Below, in pieces: positions 1 to 11,338 of a DNA stretch of 64,000 bases. Within the stretch, counting starts at the first letter, position 1, and every line of letters begins with the position of its first letter. Origin of the DNA: Macrotrachela quadricornifera. Lineage: Eukaryota > Rotifera > Eurotatoria > Philodinida > Philodinidae. The notes beneath the pieces are model-generated. The model made no database searches. It was given only the letters and a program-made list of their open reading frames with translations, and was not told the DNA's origin. The stretch lies in NCBI GenBank assembly GCA_022393335.1, contig JAJEKB010009618.1, forward strand, positions 1-64,000, written 5' to 3'. The position numbers and the translations under genes are program-made.

Positions 1-1290
1 TATATATATATAACATTAAATCAAAATACGCCTCTTCCAATATGTCTGCAAGACATTTAGTAGGCTACGCTAATAACGTTAGTCAATCAAATTGGATCAT
101 TGTTTTGATGATTGAGGTGCTCAAAATACATATGAAAGTTTGTTGTCCATCTAGGATCGATCCCAACCTCAGCGAGATTCGTTTTAATGTTTTACATTCA
201 TAATATTAGAGCGGGTCTTGTTATTGGAGATACGGGTTAGGGTCATCTAGTACATGGTGTTAATAACAACAATCAATTAATCATATTGAGTTGTTGTTGA
301 CGTAAAATACAAGCTCAAAATGTGTGAAGATGCTGAATATACAATATACGATCTCAAACATTTTGAAAATAGATAATAACAAGAAAGTGCATATATATTA
401 AACTTGAAAGTTTAGTTCAACTATTCTACTTTTGCAGTATTCAATCTCTCACGTTTGACACTGAAAAATATGTCGCAGATTTCTTTATAGATATATTATT
501 AGATAACAAGATTGTGAGTGGAAATAAAAGCACTGATTTAACTGTTAAGAAATATTTCTTCAAGACGCATTTCGAATAAAAGAAAATTTCAATGAATATA
601 ACTGTTTAAAAGAAAGGTTCGATCAGAAAAAGAAATTTCAAAATATGATATTCGATGTTAAATAAAAAGAACCATAGAGCACATTGGATAATAGTATTTA
701 GTGCATTCTAATGAGCACGTTCAAGTGAAATGAGCTCCAGACCATGTCAATATGATCAATTAGTCTTACCATTACGATCATATATTCTGGAAATATCATA
801 TAAAACCAACCGAGAAACATGAAGTAGTAAGACGCTTTCGATATCTTGAAAAAATAATCTGATGTCGACACTATCTGTAATAGATGGATCTCTGTTATAA
901 TCCTTTTCATTCTTTGGAAAATAAAAATTTACTAAAAGATAACGCATTACAAGGTGCTTCATATTTTCAGAATGATTCATCCGTTTGAAGGAACATGTTC
1001 TACTTATTTCTTTCTTTATCCAAATGTTAATCTTTCTGCATAAACAACAAGTTAACCGGTGAGATTCATTGCGTAAAATTCTACCAATATTCATAATGGA
1101 TCATGTAAACGATCTCATTGAGACAAATAAAATAAATAGATCTTATATAATATGCAAAAAAAAATTGAATCCAGTAATTATAAATATGACTAGAGATTTT
1201 ATGTGCAGATGCTGTTATTTACATGTTGATGATTATATGAAAATATCTCACAGATCCAAAGAAAGATAAAGCATATATGCTATAGAATAC
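1..1290. other. No supportable gene; AT-rich intergenic
   Basis: The window opens with a short TA microsatellite (about 1-12). Both strands of 698-1269 have short open stretches of 60-110 codons, but they overlap one another on opposite strands and have AT-driven composition. They have no recognisable domain, and I found no convincing splice partner. I treat the stretch as non-coding or too decayed to call. Confidence 0.5.
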
Positions 1291-1294
1291 ACTA

Positions 1295-2015
1295 ACTTAA
1301 GAGAGAACATTTTCGAGTGGCGGAGCACGTACAAGTTGAGACGTGGCATATCTTGTAGACTTTAATCAGTTGTGTTTATCATTAAAAAAAAGTTCATGTT
1401 TATGACGTATTTTGAAGAAGATCGATCATTATTGATTTCAAAAAAGCAGAATTAACATCGGTCTATGTATTGTTAATTATGCTATTTCTCAGATTTGCAA
1501 AAGATATTACGTTTGAAACTTTTAATTTATCCATTATTTATACTGTATTACAATTTTAAATGCTTTAGAAGTATAGTTGATTACAAGAATACGTTTATTT
1601 TTACTTTTCTCTTATTAACTGTAGCAGTATTTAGCTCGATATTCTAAAAATTTCAAGCGTAATACCTCTTGCAAATCTGAGAAATAGCATAATTAACGAT
1701 ATTTGGGCAGATAGTAATGTTTTTTTTTGAAATCGATAATTCGACCTTGCTGAGATTCTGTGAGGATGAGAATGTGCAAGTGTATGTAAGAAAAATCTTA
1801 GCTCATTTCAACTTATATTAGCTGAAGTAGCACTTTTTTCGTAATAAAACAGTTCTTACAGTTGTAAAAGTAAGAATGATCGATCTTCTTCAAAACACGT
1901 CATGATCATGAACTTCTTTTTTTATCATAAACACAACTGATTAAGGCCTACAAGGTGTGCTACGTCTCGACTTGACAATATATTAGCGACTGGGAATGGT
2001 TCTCTCGTTAGTTAA
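1295..2015. mobile_element. Foldback (long inverted-repeat) element, about 720 bp
   Basis: The left arm from about 1300 (GAGAGAACATTTTCGAGTGG) pairs with the right arm ending near 2010 (ACTGGGAATGGTTCTCTC). The match continues inward through AATCAGTTGTGTTTATCAT and its complement near 1927. It reaches the centre at TCTGAGAAATAGCATAATTAA, seen in opposite orientation near 1488 and 1675. The whole element is therefore close to one imperfect palindrome. No coding capacity is seen. Target duplications are not clear. It is probably a non-autonomous foldback or MITE-like DNA element. Confidence 0.7.
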
Positions 2016-2431
2016 ACACTTTACATCCTAGAAGTTTGAACATTCTGTTGAATGTGAAGTTAATTTAAGCTTTTCTCCTCAAAAATCGATTTCAGATTGG
2101 ACACATTGAAATTGTCTGAGATTTTCAAGGTATCTGGAGACTGTAATGGAGAGATTATGCCACACAATTTTCAGTTCTATACCATGACGATTGAAGATGT
2201 CATTCTCTAAACAAAAACCAAAAATGGTTCACTTGATCTTCAAGAATTCTTTGTCCAGACTTATGCTAAATATCTAATTTCTTTTATTTGAAATAGTACG
2301 TCAAATAGCAGCGTCTATCGTAATATCCTTTGTTTACCTTTTGAGTCTGAGATTATTTTTATATAGTAAAATAGGTCGAGGAACATTTGATAGGCAAATC
2401 AGCTTTATAATAACTTTTGGACTCGAAATGC

Positions 2432-2660
2432 TGCCTATTTTATACTAAACGGAGAGTTTGGTGAGTTGAGCAGTTTTTGTCATGAAACGTGACCTTTTAA
2501 ATGAAACCATGGAGAGTTCTGATTGTGACAACAACTAAAATAAATGAAATTTTACAAATTAACTTACCGTGAATCTTTCATAGTTTTACTTAAAAAATTA
2601 AGTTTCATGACAAAAAACTGCTCAACATATCGAGCTCTTTCCTTTAGTATAAAATAATCG
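2432..2660. repeat. Imperfect inverted repeat, about 230 bp
   Basis: The left arm CTATTTTATACTAAACGGAG, followed by a GTTGAGCAGTTTTTGTCATG block, recurs inverted at about 2596-2660 (CATGACAAAAAACTGCTCAAC and CCTTTAGTATAAAATAATCG). The arms continue, with more mismatches, towards a centre near 2545. It is likely a small decayed hairpin element. Confidence 0.6.
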
Positions 2661-2837
2661 TACAATGATCTATTTAATTTCAATCTGAATTTAGGAAAAA
2701 AATTCAATCCATTTTAAGCTGAAACGGGGTCTAGAGGACTGAAGAATTATTTATCATCGGAATTCATTGATGCCTAACTTATAGTCCTTTTTTATTTGAG
2801 GAGAACCCGAAGACAATGAGGGAAGGTTATGGGACCA

Positions 2838-2939
2838 GGGGATTACGAGGACTAAGTAGACTAAGGGACTAGGGGATTACAAGGATTAAGAAGACTAAGG
2901 GACTAGGGGATTACGAGGACTAAGAAGATTAAGGGACTA
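2838..2939. repeat. Minisatellite, 34-bp unit, three copies
   Basis: Three consecutive 34-bp units begin GGGATTAC(G/A)AGGA(C/T)TAAG and end CTAAGGGACTAG or a close variant. A partial unit (GGGACCAG) precedes them and a truncated one (AGGATTGTG) follows. Each unit contains three or four GGGA or AGGA purine runs on this strand. The next 100 bp are irregularly rich in GGTGATG and GATGATG. No gene is seen. Confidence 0.8.
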
Positions 2940-3183
2940 AAGGATTGTGATGGTATTGGTGATGATGAACAGTTGTGTTGGTGATGGTACTGGTGATGAT
3001 TGTGCTGAAAATGATGATGATGAGGGTGAAGAATATTAATGTAAAATGAGGACAGCATATACCAACTTCATAAAGCACTGGTATCTTAGTCTCCTTCAGT
3101 CTCATTGCTAGTCCGTGTAGTGTTCACATAGACCCACTACTAATACGTTAGGATCAACAACGGGATAGATAGTGGTTCTTATT

Positions 3184-3359
3184 AGGGACGTAGCCAGAGG
3201 GGTGCCCGGGCATCCAGGGCACCCCACTGGCGAAAAAACACCTGGAGGGAGTAGAGGTAAAAAATCTTTCCGCGAACCAGAAATTGATTTTTCTGCTGGT
3301 ATGCACCTTCCTTAACAAGTCGAGCACCTCCCTTGAAAAATTCCTGGCTACGCCCCTGA
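3184..3359. mobile_element. hAT-type MITE, 176 bp, with 8-bp target duplication
   Basis: The left end AGGGACGTAGCCAG and the right end CTGGCTACGCCCCTGA form a terminal inverted repeat of about 14 bp. The flanks carry a perfect 8-bp direct repeat TTCTTATT (3176-3183 and 3360-3367), the length made by hAT transposases. GGGGCGTAGCCAG-like termini are common for hAT elements. The element is more GC-rich than its surroundings. An open frame on the minus strand across it has no domain and is part of the repeat. Confidence 0.8.
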
Positions 3360-3367
3360 TTCTTATT

Positions 3368-4190
3368 TAGAAAGTTTATGCAAGTCATTTTGTATTCACA
3401 TCTATAAAATGAAGATGTGTAAAAAATACAGATTGTTTTGAGTTTTAATACCGCTTTTAAATACTATAATATTGACCTTCCACATGGATGTAAGGAAAGC
3501 CAATGCTCCTTTTCTTGTTCCCTAGTCCTCTGCTTTTTGGAGAAAGTGAGACCGATATTTTTTTGCAAAATTCAATTCGAAATAAAAAGAACCATAAACT
3601 CAAAAGAGTTGGGATTTTGAACCTAAAAATTATTATAAAGTTGATTTGCCTATGAATCCTTCTTCAATCTTTTTATTATATAAACATGATCCTGGACTCA
3701 AATGATTAAGAAATAATTATCACTAAATATAGGTGACCTTAACCGCACAAATATCATAAACACAAATATTCATGTAATTCATATTAGTAAGTAGTAAATG
3801 GCTTAAAAACATCTCAAAAAATACGCTTTAATTATGAACATCCTGTTTATTATAATAAAACAGCGTTTAGTCCAAAAAATAGACCACAGTAAGTACTGCT
3901 GTTTGACATGCTCTTTCAGACAAATAAAACTTATTTGACTTTATGTCGTACTGTAATGGAAAATAGCTAAAGATGCGATTCCAAATAAATGTTAACGGAA
4001 GAAAAACAGAAAATACGTTTCATTGTGTATAAAATAAGTCTATCTTTTCAGTAGAAAATGACGAAAATCATAAAAATTTCTTGCGAATATAAGGTATTGA
4101 GATTTCTATCAAATGGAAATTTATGTCTTAGAATATTAAAAACAATTATATTTTCCAATATTAACTGGTCACCCATAATAGATGAAACTT
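3368..4190. other. Intergenic, no gene seen
   Basis: AT-rich sequence. One 60-codon open stretch on the plus strand at 3438-3620 has no domain. I see no splice-compatible neighbours. Confidence 0.4.
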
Positions 4191-4194
4191 TTAG

Positions 4195-4895
4195 AATTTT
4201 AATTATAACTCTTTTTCTTTTTGTTCATTAGTATTGATTGTTTTTCCAAAGCATGTCTCGTTAAATACTCTATAAAAACCATAATCAAACTTATTTTTGA
4301 AGATAGTCATGGAAAAAAAATTGAACAAGGATTATTCAACACATAAAAAGTATTCAACTGTCCAAGCTAATAGATGTTCTATAATAAATGGTCGATGTTT
4401 GTGTCTCGTTTTTAATCATTTAGTATGTTTATTTCAAAAGCAAATTATACTATAAGATGCAGCATGAAAAGCTCTGCAAATTATATTAAAAATCTTATTT
4501 TATATATGCACTCTTTGTTTTTAAAATAAAGCAAAATTATATACAACCAAAAATGACCTTGTTTGTAGCATCGAAAATTGATCACATAGAATTTTATTCA
4601 TCTTGAAAACAAAGAGTGCATATATAAAATAAGATTTTTAATGTGACTTGTAGGGATTTTTATGTTGCATCTTATGGTATTATTTGTTTTTAAAATAAAC
4701 ATACTAGAATGATTAAAAAAAATAGAAATACCGACCATTCATTATAGGATACCCGTTAGCTATGAGAGTTGAGTTTTTTTTATATGTTGCATAATCCTCA
4801 TTTAATTTTTTTCTTAACTTTCTGTCGAAATAAATTTGATGACACATATTTTGGACAGATCGAAAAGAAAAAAAAAGTTATAATCAAAATATTGA
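4195..4895. mobile_element. Large decayed foldback element
   Basis: Strong inverted pairing is visible around the centre near 4560: ATAAGATTTTTAAT with TATATGCACTCTTTG against its complement at about 4500-4640. The pairing continues outward through TATAATAAATGGTCG (about 4380 and 4740), GGATTATTCAACA against the complement of TGCATAATCC, and TTATAACT with a T-rich run (about 4200 and 4885). Identity falls from the centre outwards, and weak similarity may extend to about 4165 and 4925. No coding capacity is seen. Confidence 0.6.
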
Positions 4896-5210
4896 GAAGT
4901 ACATTTATTATGTGCGATTTGTCATAATTCTTCCTAACAAAATAAGAAACTATGTGTAAGTTCTAAATATTATTCATTCATATTCTTATAAATAGTTATT
5001 ATGATGTGTTTTTTTGAATGTCGGTTAAAACAATATTTTAGAAACTAATAAAAATATAATGTTATAAAATGCATAAATTCCCATAGAAATTTTGCTATAT
5101 CTTTCTTGTTCTGTGTTTCCTTTTTCTTTCTTCCTTCTCGCTGAAAATGTGCAAGATCGACAAAGAAAGTGTACTTTACATAGCAACATACAAGGTAAAA
5201 AGAAAGAGAA

Positions 5211-5216
<6 letters not shown>

Positions 5217-5241
<25 letters not shown>

Positions 5242-5242
5242 T
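5217..5242. repeat. GA microsatellite
   Basis: About thirteen GA units lie in a purine-rich stretch that starts at about 5195 and has CT-rich sequence just upstream (5100-5145). The surrounding 4900-6100 interval has no gene that I can support. Confidence 0.8.
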
Positions 5243-6111
5243 GAGAGAAAGAAATTAAAAAAATTTTTCATTTTTAACGTTAAGAAAAAGGAAAAGTTAG
5301 TCATGTAACTAGAACTAAGACTTTTATCCGATTCTCCTTGGCTATAACTTGTAGAACAAAAAGAAAAATAACTTCATATAAGTAAGCATATTTTATATTA
5401 AATACAATTCCCAATGACAACAATACCAAAAACTTTTGATTGATTTTTATATATCTATTATAAAGTAATATTCACTGTTATTATTTGTGAAGCTTATAAT
5501 AATAGCTATTTCAATATATAATACCATGCTATTCATTTATATTCATATATCAGTAGTAACAGAGGCTTCTTTCATTAGAAGTAAAATTTCATCCTATTTT
5601 CAAACTTCTTCTATTAGATTCTTCATAGGAAAAAAAATAATTCTTAAACTAATGAACTAACACTATCGAGTAAATATTAATAGAACGTGATTCATTCCTT
5701 CATATAGTTGAGTCTCGGTGATGATGAAAAAGAAAAGTTTTTATATTATTCTAATATCAAGGAAGACTACCTAATGAGGCCATAAATCAATAATTACTAA
5801 TATCGTTTAGATTTTTTTAAACCTGTATATAACTAATCTTAATTTCTCTCTAAAATATTTTCTCTAAACAAAAATCTACTTTTTCACACACTATCATTAT
5901 ATACAACAGATTGATTTAAAACTAAAGTAACTAAATAAAACGAATAAAACAGATATACATTTTTAATTTACTAAAGAAAATATCGTATAATCAAAAACCT
6001 TCGAGATATTCCTTTTTTATTAATGATAATTTTCGTATGCACAATTGATTTTACAAGGTAAATCGATTCATACATTGAACTAGACCTCCACTCGAATCAA
6101 GTTCGAGTTGA

Positions 6112-6768
6112 AAAGGTGGCTGACTGCAGAGCCCGAACTGTATCTAAATATGCTTCTATACTACATCTGTTAGTTTTAAACTTAAACTTGCATAAAGGAA
6201 ATCATATCGAATTTTGATTGAGTTTAGATCTATTGACTCAGCTGAATAATGAGTGATAATTAATCTGAATCATCTATTACCATATAAGGAAATTTTCAGC
6301 TGTTCATTATCTTCTATCACATTTCATTTGTAAAAGCCATTCTCAGTTTGTCTTGGCTGTTCGAGACTCCTTCATGGATGAATTTAAGTCATACAAGAGA
6401 TAATTAAAGTATATATGCATATTGCATCTAATATGCCAATGGTCATTCAAAGATTGAGTCATATATAACCATAAAAGGAAATTAGCAGCTGTTAATTATG
6501 TTTTTTTTCTTCTCTTATATCTCCCGAATGAAATCAAATTTTGAAAAACGGATTTCAGATGTGTACTCAGCTCACTCTCACGAATCTAGTAGTCTTTTTG
6601 TTGATTTAAAATGATGGACAGATGCTGAGAACGAAGGGCTGACTTAAATCGTGACTCATGCGTCGAGAAGGAAAAGAAGAAGAAGAAGAAGAAGAATTTA
6701 CCATGACAACTAAGCATACTAAAAGCAATAATGTGGCTTTCTGCACTTCGTGCAGTCAGCCACCTTAA
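6112..6768. mobile_element. Probable non-autonomous DNA element, about 657 bp
   Basis: The left end AAGGTGGCTGACTGCAGAG recurs inverted at the right end as TGCAGTCAGCCACCTT. The right copy adjoins a small palindrome (TGCACTTCGTGCA). Inside are two diverged direct copies of about 45 bp containing AAGGAAATT and CAGCTGTT, near 6280 and 6470, and a GAA microsatellite near 6675. I do not see a clean target duplication, so the superfamily is unassigned. Confidence 0.5.
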
Positions 6769-6930
6769 TTAAAAATGTATACGATTCTTATTCTCCTATA
6801 ATAAATCAGGGCATTCGTATTGAAAAGACAAACGATAGAAAAAGAGCTAAATGACTTTTTTTTTCATCTCATTTCGACTTAAAAAAACATTTTTCTTTTT
6901 AGACTCTTTTCTAATGTATTTGTCTATTCA

Positions 6931-9929
6931 ATGAAACGAATTTCATTAGGATTTTATAAGCAAAGGACACATTTCATTACACTTTTTATAATATTAATTA
7001 TATTTGGTATTATTCGATGGTTTTTTGATGGATCATCAATAACTAATCGAAATATTTTTTTTCCATCTCTTTATTTCTCCGATCATACAACTAACGATGA
7101 AATTATTTTCTATCGTCGTCATACATGTTCATGTACACGACCTATTCCTGTGTATAAACCCAATCTTTTAATTATTGATGAAACATCATCATCACTATGT
7201 AGTAAATATTCAACATTACGTGGTTTTAATCAACGTATTATAGCCATTAGTATGTATGGTCCACAAGAAAATGCTATGTTTGCTATTAATACATCATTGA
7301 ATTTCCTACATGAACTTATTGCTGATATGACAAAAACATATCCGGGTTGGATTTTAAGAGTCTATCATGATGTATCAATTAAAGAAAATATTATATGTTC
7401 AATAGAATGTACTTATAATCATGTTGATTTCTGTAATGCAAGTGCATTGGGTAATTTAGGTAGTGTAAGTGATTATATGCCACCAAAAATTTGGCGTTTT
7501 CTACCAGCTGGAGATTCACTTGTTGATATAATGGGTAGTCGTGATCTTGATTCACCATTACCACAACGTGAATTAGATGCTGTTAATGATTGGTTATCAA
7601 CAAATAAATCATGGCATGTAATGCGTGATCATCCATTACATACTGTTCCAATGCTTGGTAAGACATTCAATAATTCAAAAAACTAATAGAAAAATCATTG
7701 TTTTTTTTGAATTAACTATGATGCATAGTCACATGATTTTTCGATCCTAATCCTCTTTTAGTCTATCGATGACACAATTTCACTCGTGAAATAATGTAAC
7801 CCATGTGCAAGTGGATCAGAATACATATAACCGAAAAAAATTTTCAAACTACAAAAAGTGTCTCCATGGCTCACTAGATTGATGAGAACAGCTAAGAAGT
7901 GTCACTAAAGTCATAAACAAATTTGAAATTCTAGAAATTGATATTATATGCGGTTTGATAGAACGAGACTTGCTCTATCAAATCTTATAGTTTGTTCTAT
8001 CTGGAAATGATATTTTGGTATGATAAGGAGATCAGAAAAGATAATGTCCGCTTTTTAGGATAAATATTTACATATGATCTCAACTTAAATGTACAAAAAG
8101 TGATCTCGAATTTTGATGAAATTTTCAACATTTGTAGAGCTTCTAATTCTAGGCATGTTCATAAAATATTTTTCGAAACGTTTCTTTATTGACAAAGATA
8201 TATCTAAAGTACTGCATGCAGTGAAAAAATCAAAAGGAATAGAAAAAACGTTTTCTATGTCAAATTTTTTGCCAAAAGGTGTTTCTTTATAGTTTTTTCC
8301 ACAAAACCAAGGTCAAAAATTAAATCTAAGATCATACTCGGATTCCTTGTGAGATAATGCATTAAACTATACCAAACACGATATCAGTTTTTCAGAAAAA
8401 TCGGTTCTAAGAAGGGCCCTCAATGGTCATATATATATATTTTGATGTACTTGCATGCGAGCTACATTATTTCACGAGTGAAATTTTGTCATCAATAGAC
8501 TAAAAGAGGATAAATATTATATCATTTTTAATGATAAATAACCTACAATGGAAAAGTAATTGCTGAAATGTTGAGACATGATTCTTTACTTAGGAACATT
8601 GTAGAGAATGAAGTTCTTTTTTTTTATCAGAGAGAGCAACATCTGAACTAAAAATTTTCAAGCAGTCATATTTTTCCATAAGGTATACGAGAAGAAAGAA
8701 AAGCTCAAAACTAGACATCTCTATAAAAATTCTGGTAACCACTTTAGAAGCTTGAAAAATATATGTTTCCAGATTATTTTAGGCTACATGAATGAAACTT
8801 TCATAATAAAAGCTACCAAGAGGTAGAATATAAAAAACTCTACCAAAATCAGCCCTATTCATATATTCTAGTTCCATTTGAAAGTCTTTAATCGAAAAGA
8901 TATGAAGACTGACGCTTTCGTAGAAAGGATCTTTTTCTCAAGAACTCTCAGTCTGAAAGAATATTAGCCACCATTTCAAAAAATCACACATGAAATTGGT
9001 TTGTTTTCCAGTATTCGTTCAATATATACGGAATTTAAGGAACTTAACAGAAAAAAACCTTTTCCATAAGTATTTTTTATCGCTAGAACATGAAAATACT
9101 TGATTTATTTCGAAAAAGCAATGCATTACTATAAAAACAATATTTTTTAAAGAGATGTCTGGCTTGGAATTTTTCTTTCTTCCGATATTCAATATAACGA
9201 AAAACATTTCATCATTCGCTGTATTTTAATGTTTTATTATTCTCAACGAATTTTAGTAATGAATCATCATCTTTTACTAATATCTTTTTACTCATAATCT
9301 TTTTTATAATTTCTTAAAAAAGAATTTAAAGAAATAAATTCTATGACAGTATAAACTGATTGTTTCTTACTGAATCGCTAACATTTTTTTTGTCAAATTT
9401 GAATCTTAAATGTTAATATGTATTAAATAATACCATTAGACTAGAAAAAAAAATTTTGACATCTTTCGAAATCAAAGAACTACGATTCAGCCTACTGATG
9501 AAAATATATATTGATTAATTATTTTTACAAAATTTGTCTTTCAATTACATCATATTAATCTAATTATTGATTATAGGTGGTATGTGGGGTTTTCGTCCAA
9601 CACTTAATCGTAAATTTGCTAATATATTTCTACAAAAACTGTTAAATCGTACACTTATCCATCGATATGATCGACGAGGTGATCAAACATTTTTAGCAGA
9701 ACATGTATGGCCTTATATACAACATGATGTTATTGCACATGATAGTCATTTATGCATGACATCATATGGAAAAAATTCTCGACCATGGCCATCACGTCGA
9801 CCACCATTAAATGATACTGGTTGCTTTGTTGGATGTATACGTCCTTGTTGTCAACCATTAAAATTTCCATTTGGTGAATGTCCAATAGCTTGTCGACCAA
9901 AGAATCATAAAGATTGGATAATGTGTTAA
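6931..9929 (+). CDS. Type II membrane glycosyltransferase-like protein (2 exons)
   Basis: Exon 1 is 6931-7657 and exon 2 is 9577-9929, together 359 residues. The GT-AG junction restores the run LGGMWGFRP. A cytoplasmic stub is followed by one hydrophobic segment at about residues 16-31 (FITLFIILIIFGII), typical of a Golgi type II enzyme. Later come a DLD (D-x-D-like) site in SRDLDSPLPQRE and the block RDHPLHTVPMLGGMWG. The C-terminal 60 residues are Cys-rich, with eight Cys including CIRPCC. D-x-D sites bind the metal-nucleotide sugar in many GT-A enzymes; assignment here is inferred from that and from resemblance to uncharacterised invertebrate proteins. The donor sugar and acceptor are unknown. 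The intron is unusually long (1.9 kb) because of an inserted element. Confidence 0.75.
7751..8510. mobile_element. Inverted-repeat DNA element with TAA target duplication, inside an intron
   Basis: The outer 50 bp at each end (7751-7800 and 8461-8510) are inverted copies with 47 of 50 bases matching. Both begin TCCTCTTTTAGTCTAT. Weaker pairing continues for about 30 bp. The flanks carry TAA at 7748-7750 and 8511-8513. A 3-bp TWA duplication is the signature of PIF/Harbinger transposition. The 760-bp interior has no transposase. It lies wholly in the intron of the glycosyltransferase-like gene and explains part of that intron's length. Confidence 0.75.
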
Positions 9930-10133
9930 AAAAATCTTTATTCTTTTTGTTTTTTGTTTATCAGATATTCATTTATGTACATATAGTGCAATTGATATTT
10001 ATGAATTCTTTCAACGAATTATTACTATTTTTTTTAAAATAATAATTCAGTCAATTTTAATTTTAAATAAAAATAAAAATAATTTGTATTAATTTATAAA
10101 ATATTTTTTAAAACAAATACATGAATAGAAATA

Positions 10134-10204
10134 GTCGAATGGGTTCATACATGATTAATACGTCGATAAAACGTAGGTATCATGGTTCGAATCTATCATT
10201 CGAC
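10134..10204 (+). tRNA. tRNA-like fold (degenerate, AUA anticodon position)
   Basis: The 71 nt can be laid out as a tRNA. The acceptor stem is GTCGAAT/ATTCGAC (7 of 7 pairs) and the anticodon stem TACGT/ACGTA (5 of 5) with loop CGATAAA. The variable loop is GGTAT. The T arm is CATGG-TTCGAAT-CTATC, with four of five pairs counting one G-T and a canonical TTCGAAT loop. Against a functional gene, position 33 is G rather than U, the D arm hardly pairs, and the A-box match is poor. It may be a tRNA pseudogene or the head of a tRNA-derived SINE; the next 130 bp are less AT-rich than the surroundings and end in a T run near 10350. Confidence 0.4.
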
Positions 10205-10414
10205 ATTCTCTCCTCAACGCCACAGGCAGGATAGACATTAGTTCACCTGGCCTCTCCAGTTTGTGGAGAAGATTAAATTTAAGAATGATAGGAAGCCGGA
10301 GAGATTTTCACTATTTCATCTGGTGCCGTTAACTCATACTACATTTTTTTTCTAACATCATTCAAGTGTTATTTTTCTAGTATCATGATACAATTTAAAC
10401 TATTGTTGATAATA

Positions 10415-11338
10415 CAGAGTCGGAAAGAATATTATTCAAGAGGGGTAATAATATAATCCCAAAAAGGTAGTATGATGAATTTTATACCAAGTGAAAGCCC
10501 GTGAAAATGGGGGTTTATTGATACTTAATAGTAAGGGTTATGAAAATTTTTTAACATCGAACTTCAAAAACTTTCAGAAATTTGATGCTTTTTTTGTGGT
10601 GGAAAAGTAAGATGTCAGTAATTTAAAACTAAACTCAAGTGTTTTCCATGGATATTTTTACATGGTTCGATAGAGCTCGTCGAGCTCTACAAAACTGTAT
10701 ATATGAAAAATTCAAAAAACTATTTGAAAAAACTAAAAAAACATTAAAAAAGTCATATTTTTGATATACAAGAAAAACACTCAATTGTTGAATAAAACTA
10801 GCTTTTCTCATTATTTTCGCTAACTCAGACGTTTCGAAATATATCCATCTGATGCTGCGTGAAAAACTGCATTTATCAAGCCATTTCGAAACGTCTGAGG
10901 TAGCGAAAATAATGAGAAAAGCTAATTTTATTGAACAATTGAGTGTTTTTCTTTTATATCAAAAATATGACTTTTTTAATGTTTTTTTAGTTTTTTCAAA
11001 TAGTTTTTTGAATTTTTTATCACAAAAACATGACTCAGAAAATTTTTCATATATACAGTTTTGTAGAGCTCGACGAGCTCTATCGAACCATGTAAAAATG
11101 TCCAAGAAAAACATTTGAGTTTAGTTTTGAATTACTGACATCTTACTTTTCCACCACAAAAAAAGCATAAAATTTCTGAAAGTTTCTGAAGTTCGATGTT
11201 AAAAAATTTTCATAACCCTTACTACTAAGTATCAATAAACCCCACTTTTCACTGGCTTTCACTTGGTATAAAATTCATCATACCACCTTTTTGGGATTAT
11301 ATCATTACTCCCCTTAAATAATATTCTTTCCGACCCTG
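10415..11338. mobile_element. Nearly perfect foldback element with TA target duplication
   Basis: The ends are CAGAGTCGGAAAGAATATTA and its near complement, ending TTCCGACCCTG. They are flanked by TA (10413-10414 and 11339-11340), as for Tc1/mariner-type insertion. The two arms of roughly 390-460 bp pair with few differences over almost the full length, meeting in a short spacer near 10840-10880. Internal landmarks present in both arms include GAGCTCGTCGAGCTC, itself palindromic. There is no transposase. A 88-codon open stretch at 10852-11118 is part of the right arm and is not a gene. Low arm divergence suggests recent activity or arm homogenisation. Confidence 0.85.

Noticed and set aside
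698..1269. Overlapping open stretches on both strands (70-112 codons)
   Set aside because: They mirror each other across strands, have no domain and no splice partner, and sit beside a decayed repeat.
3182..3388. Minus-strand 68-codon frame starting in the hAT MITE region
   Set aside because: It spans the MITE and its flanks; frames of this kind are common translations of hAT ends, not genes.
10852..11118. 88-codon plus-strand frame
   Set aside because: It lies wholly within one arm of the palindromic foldback element.
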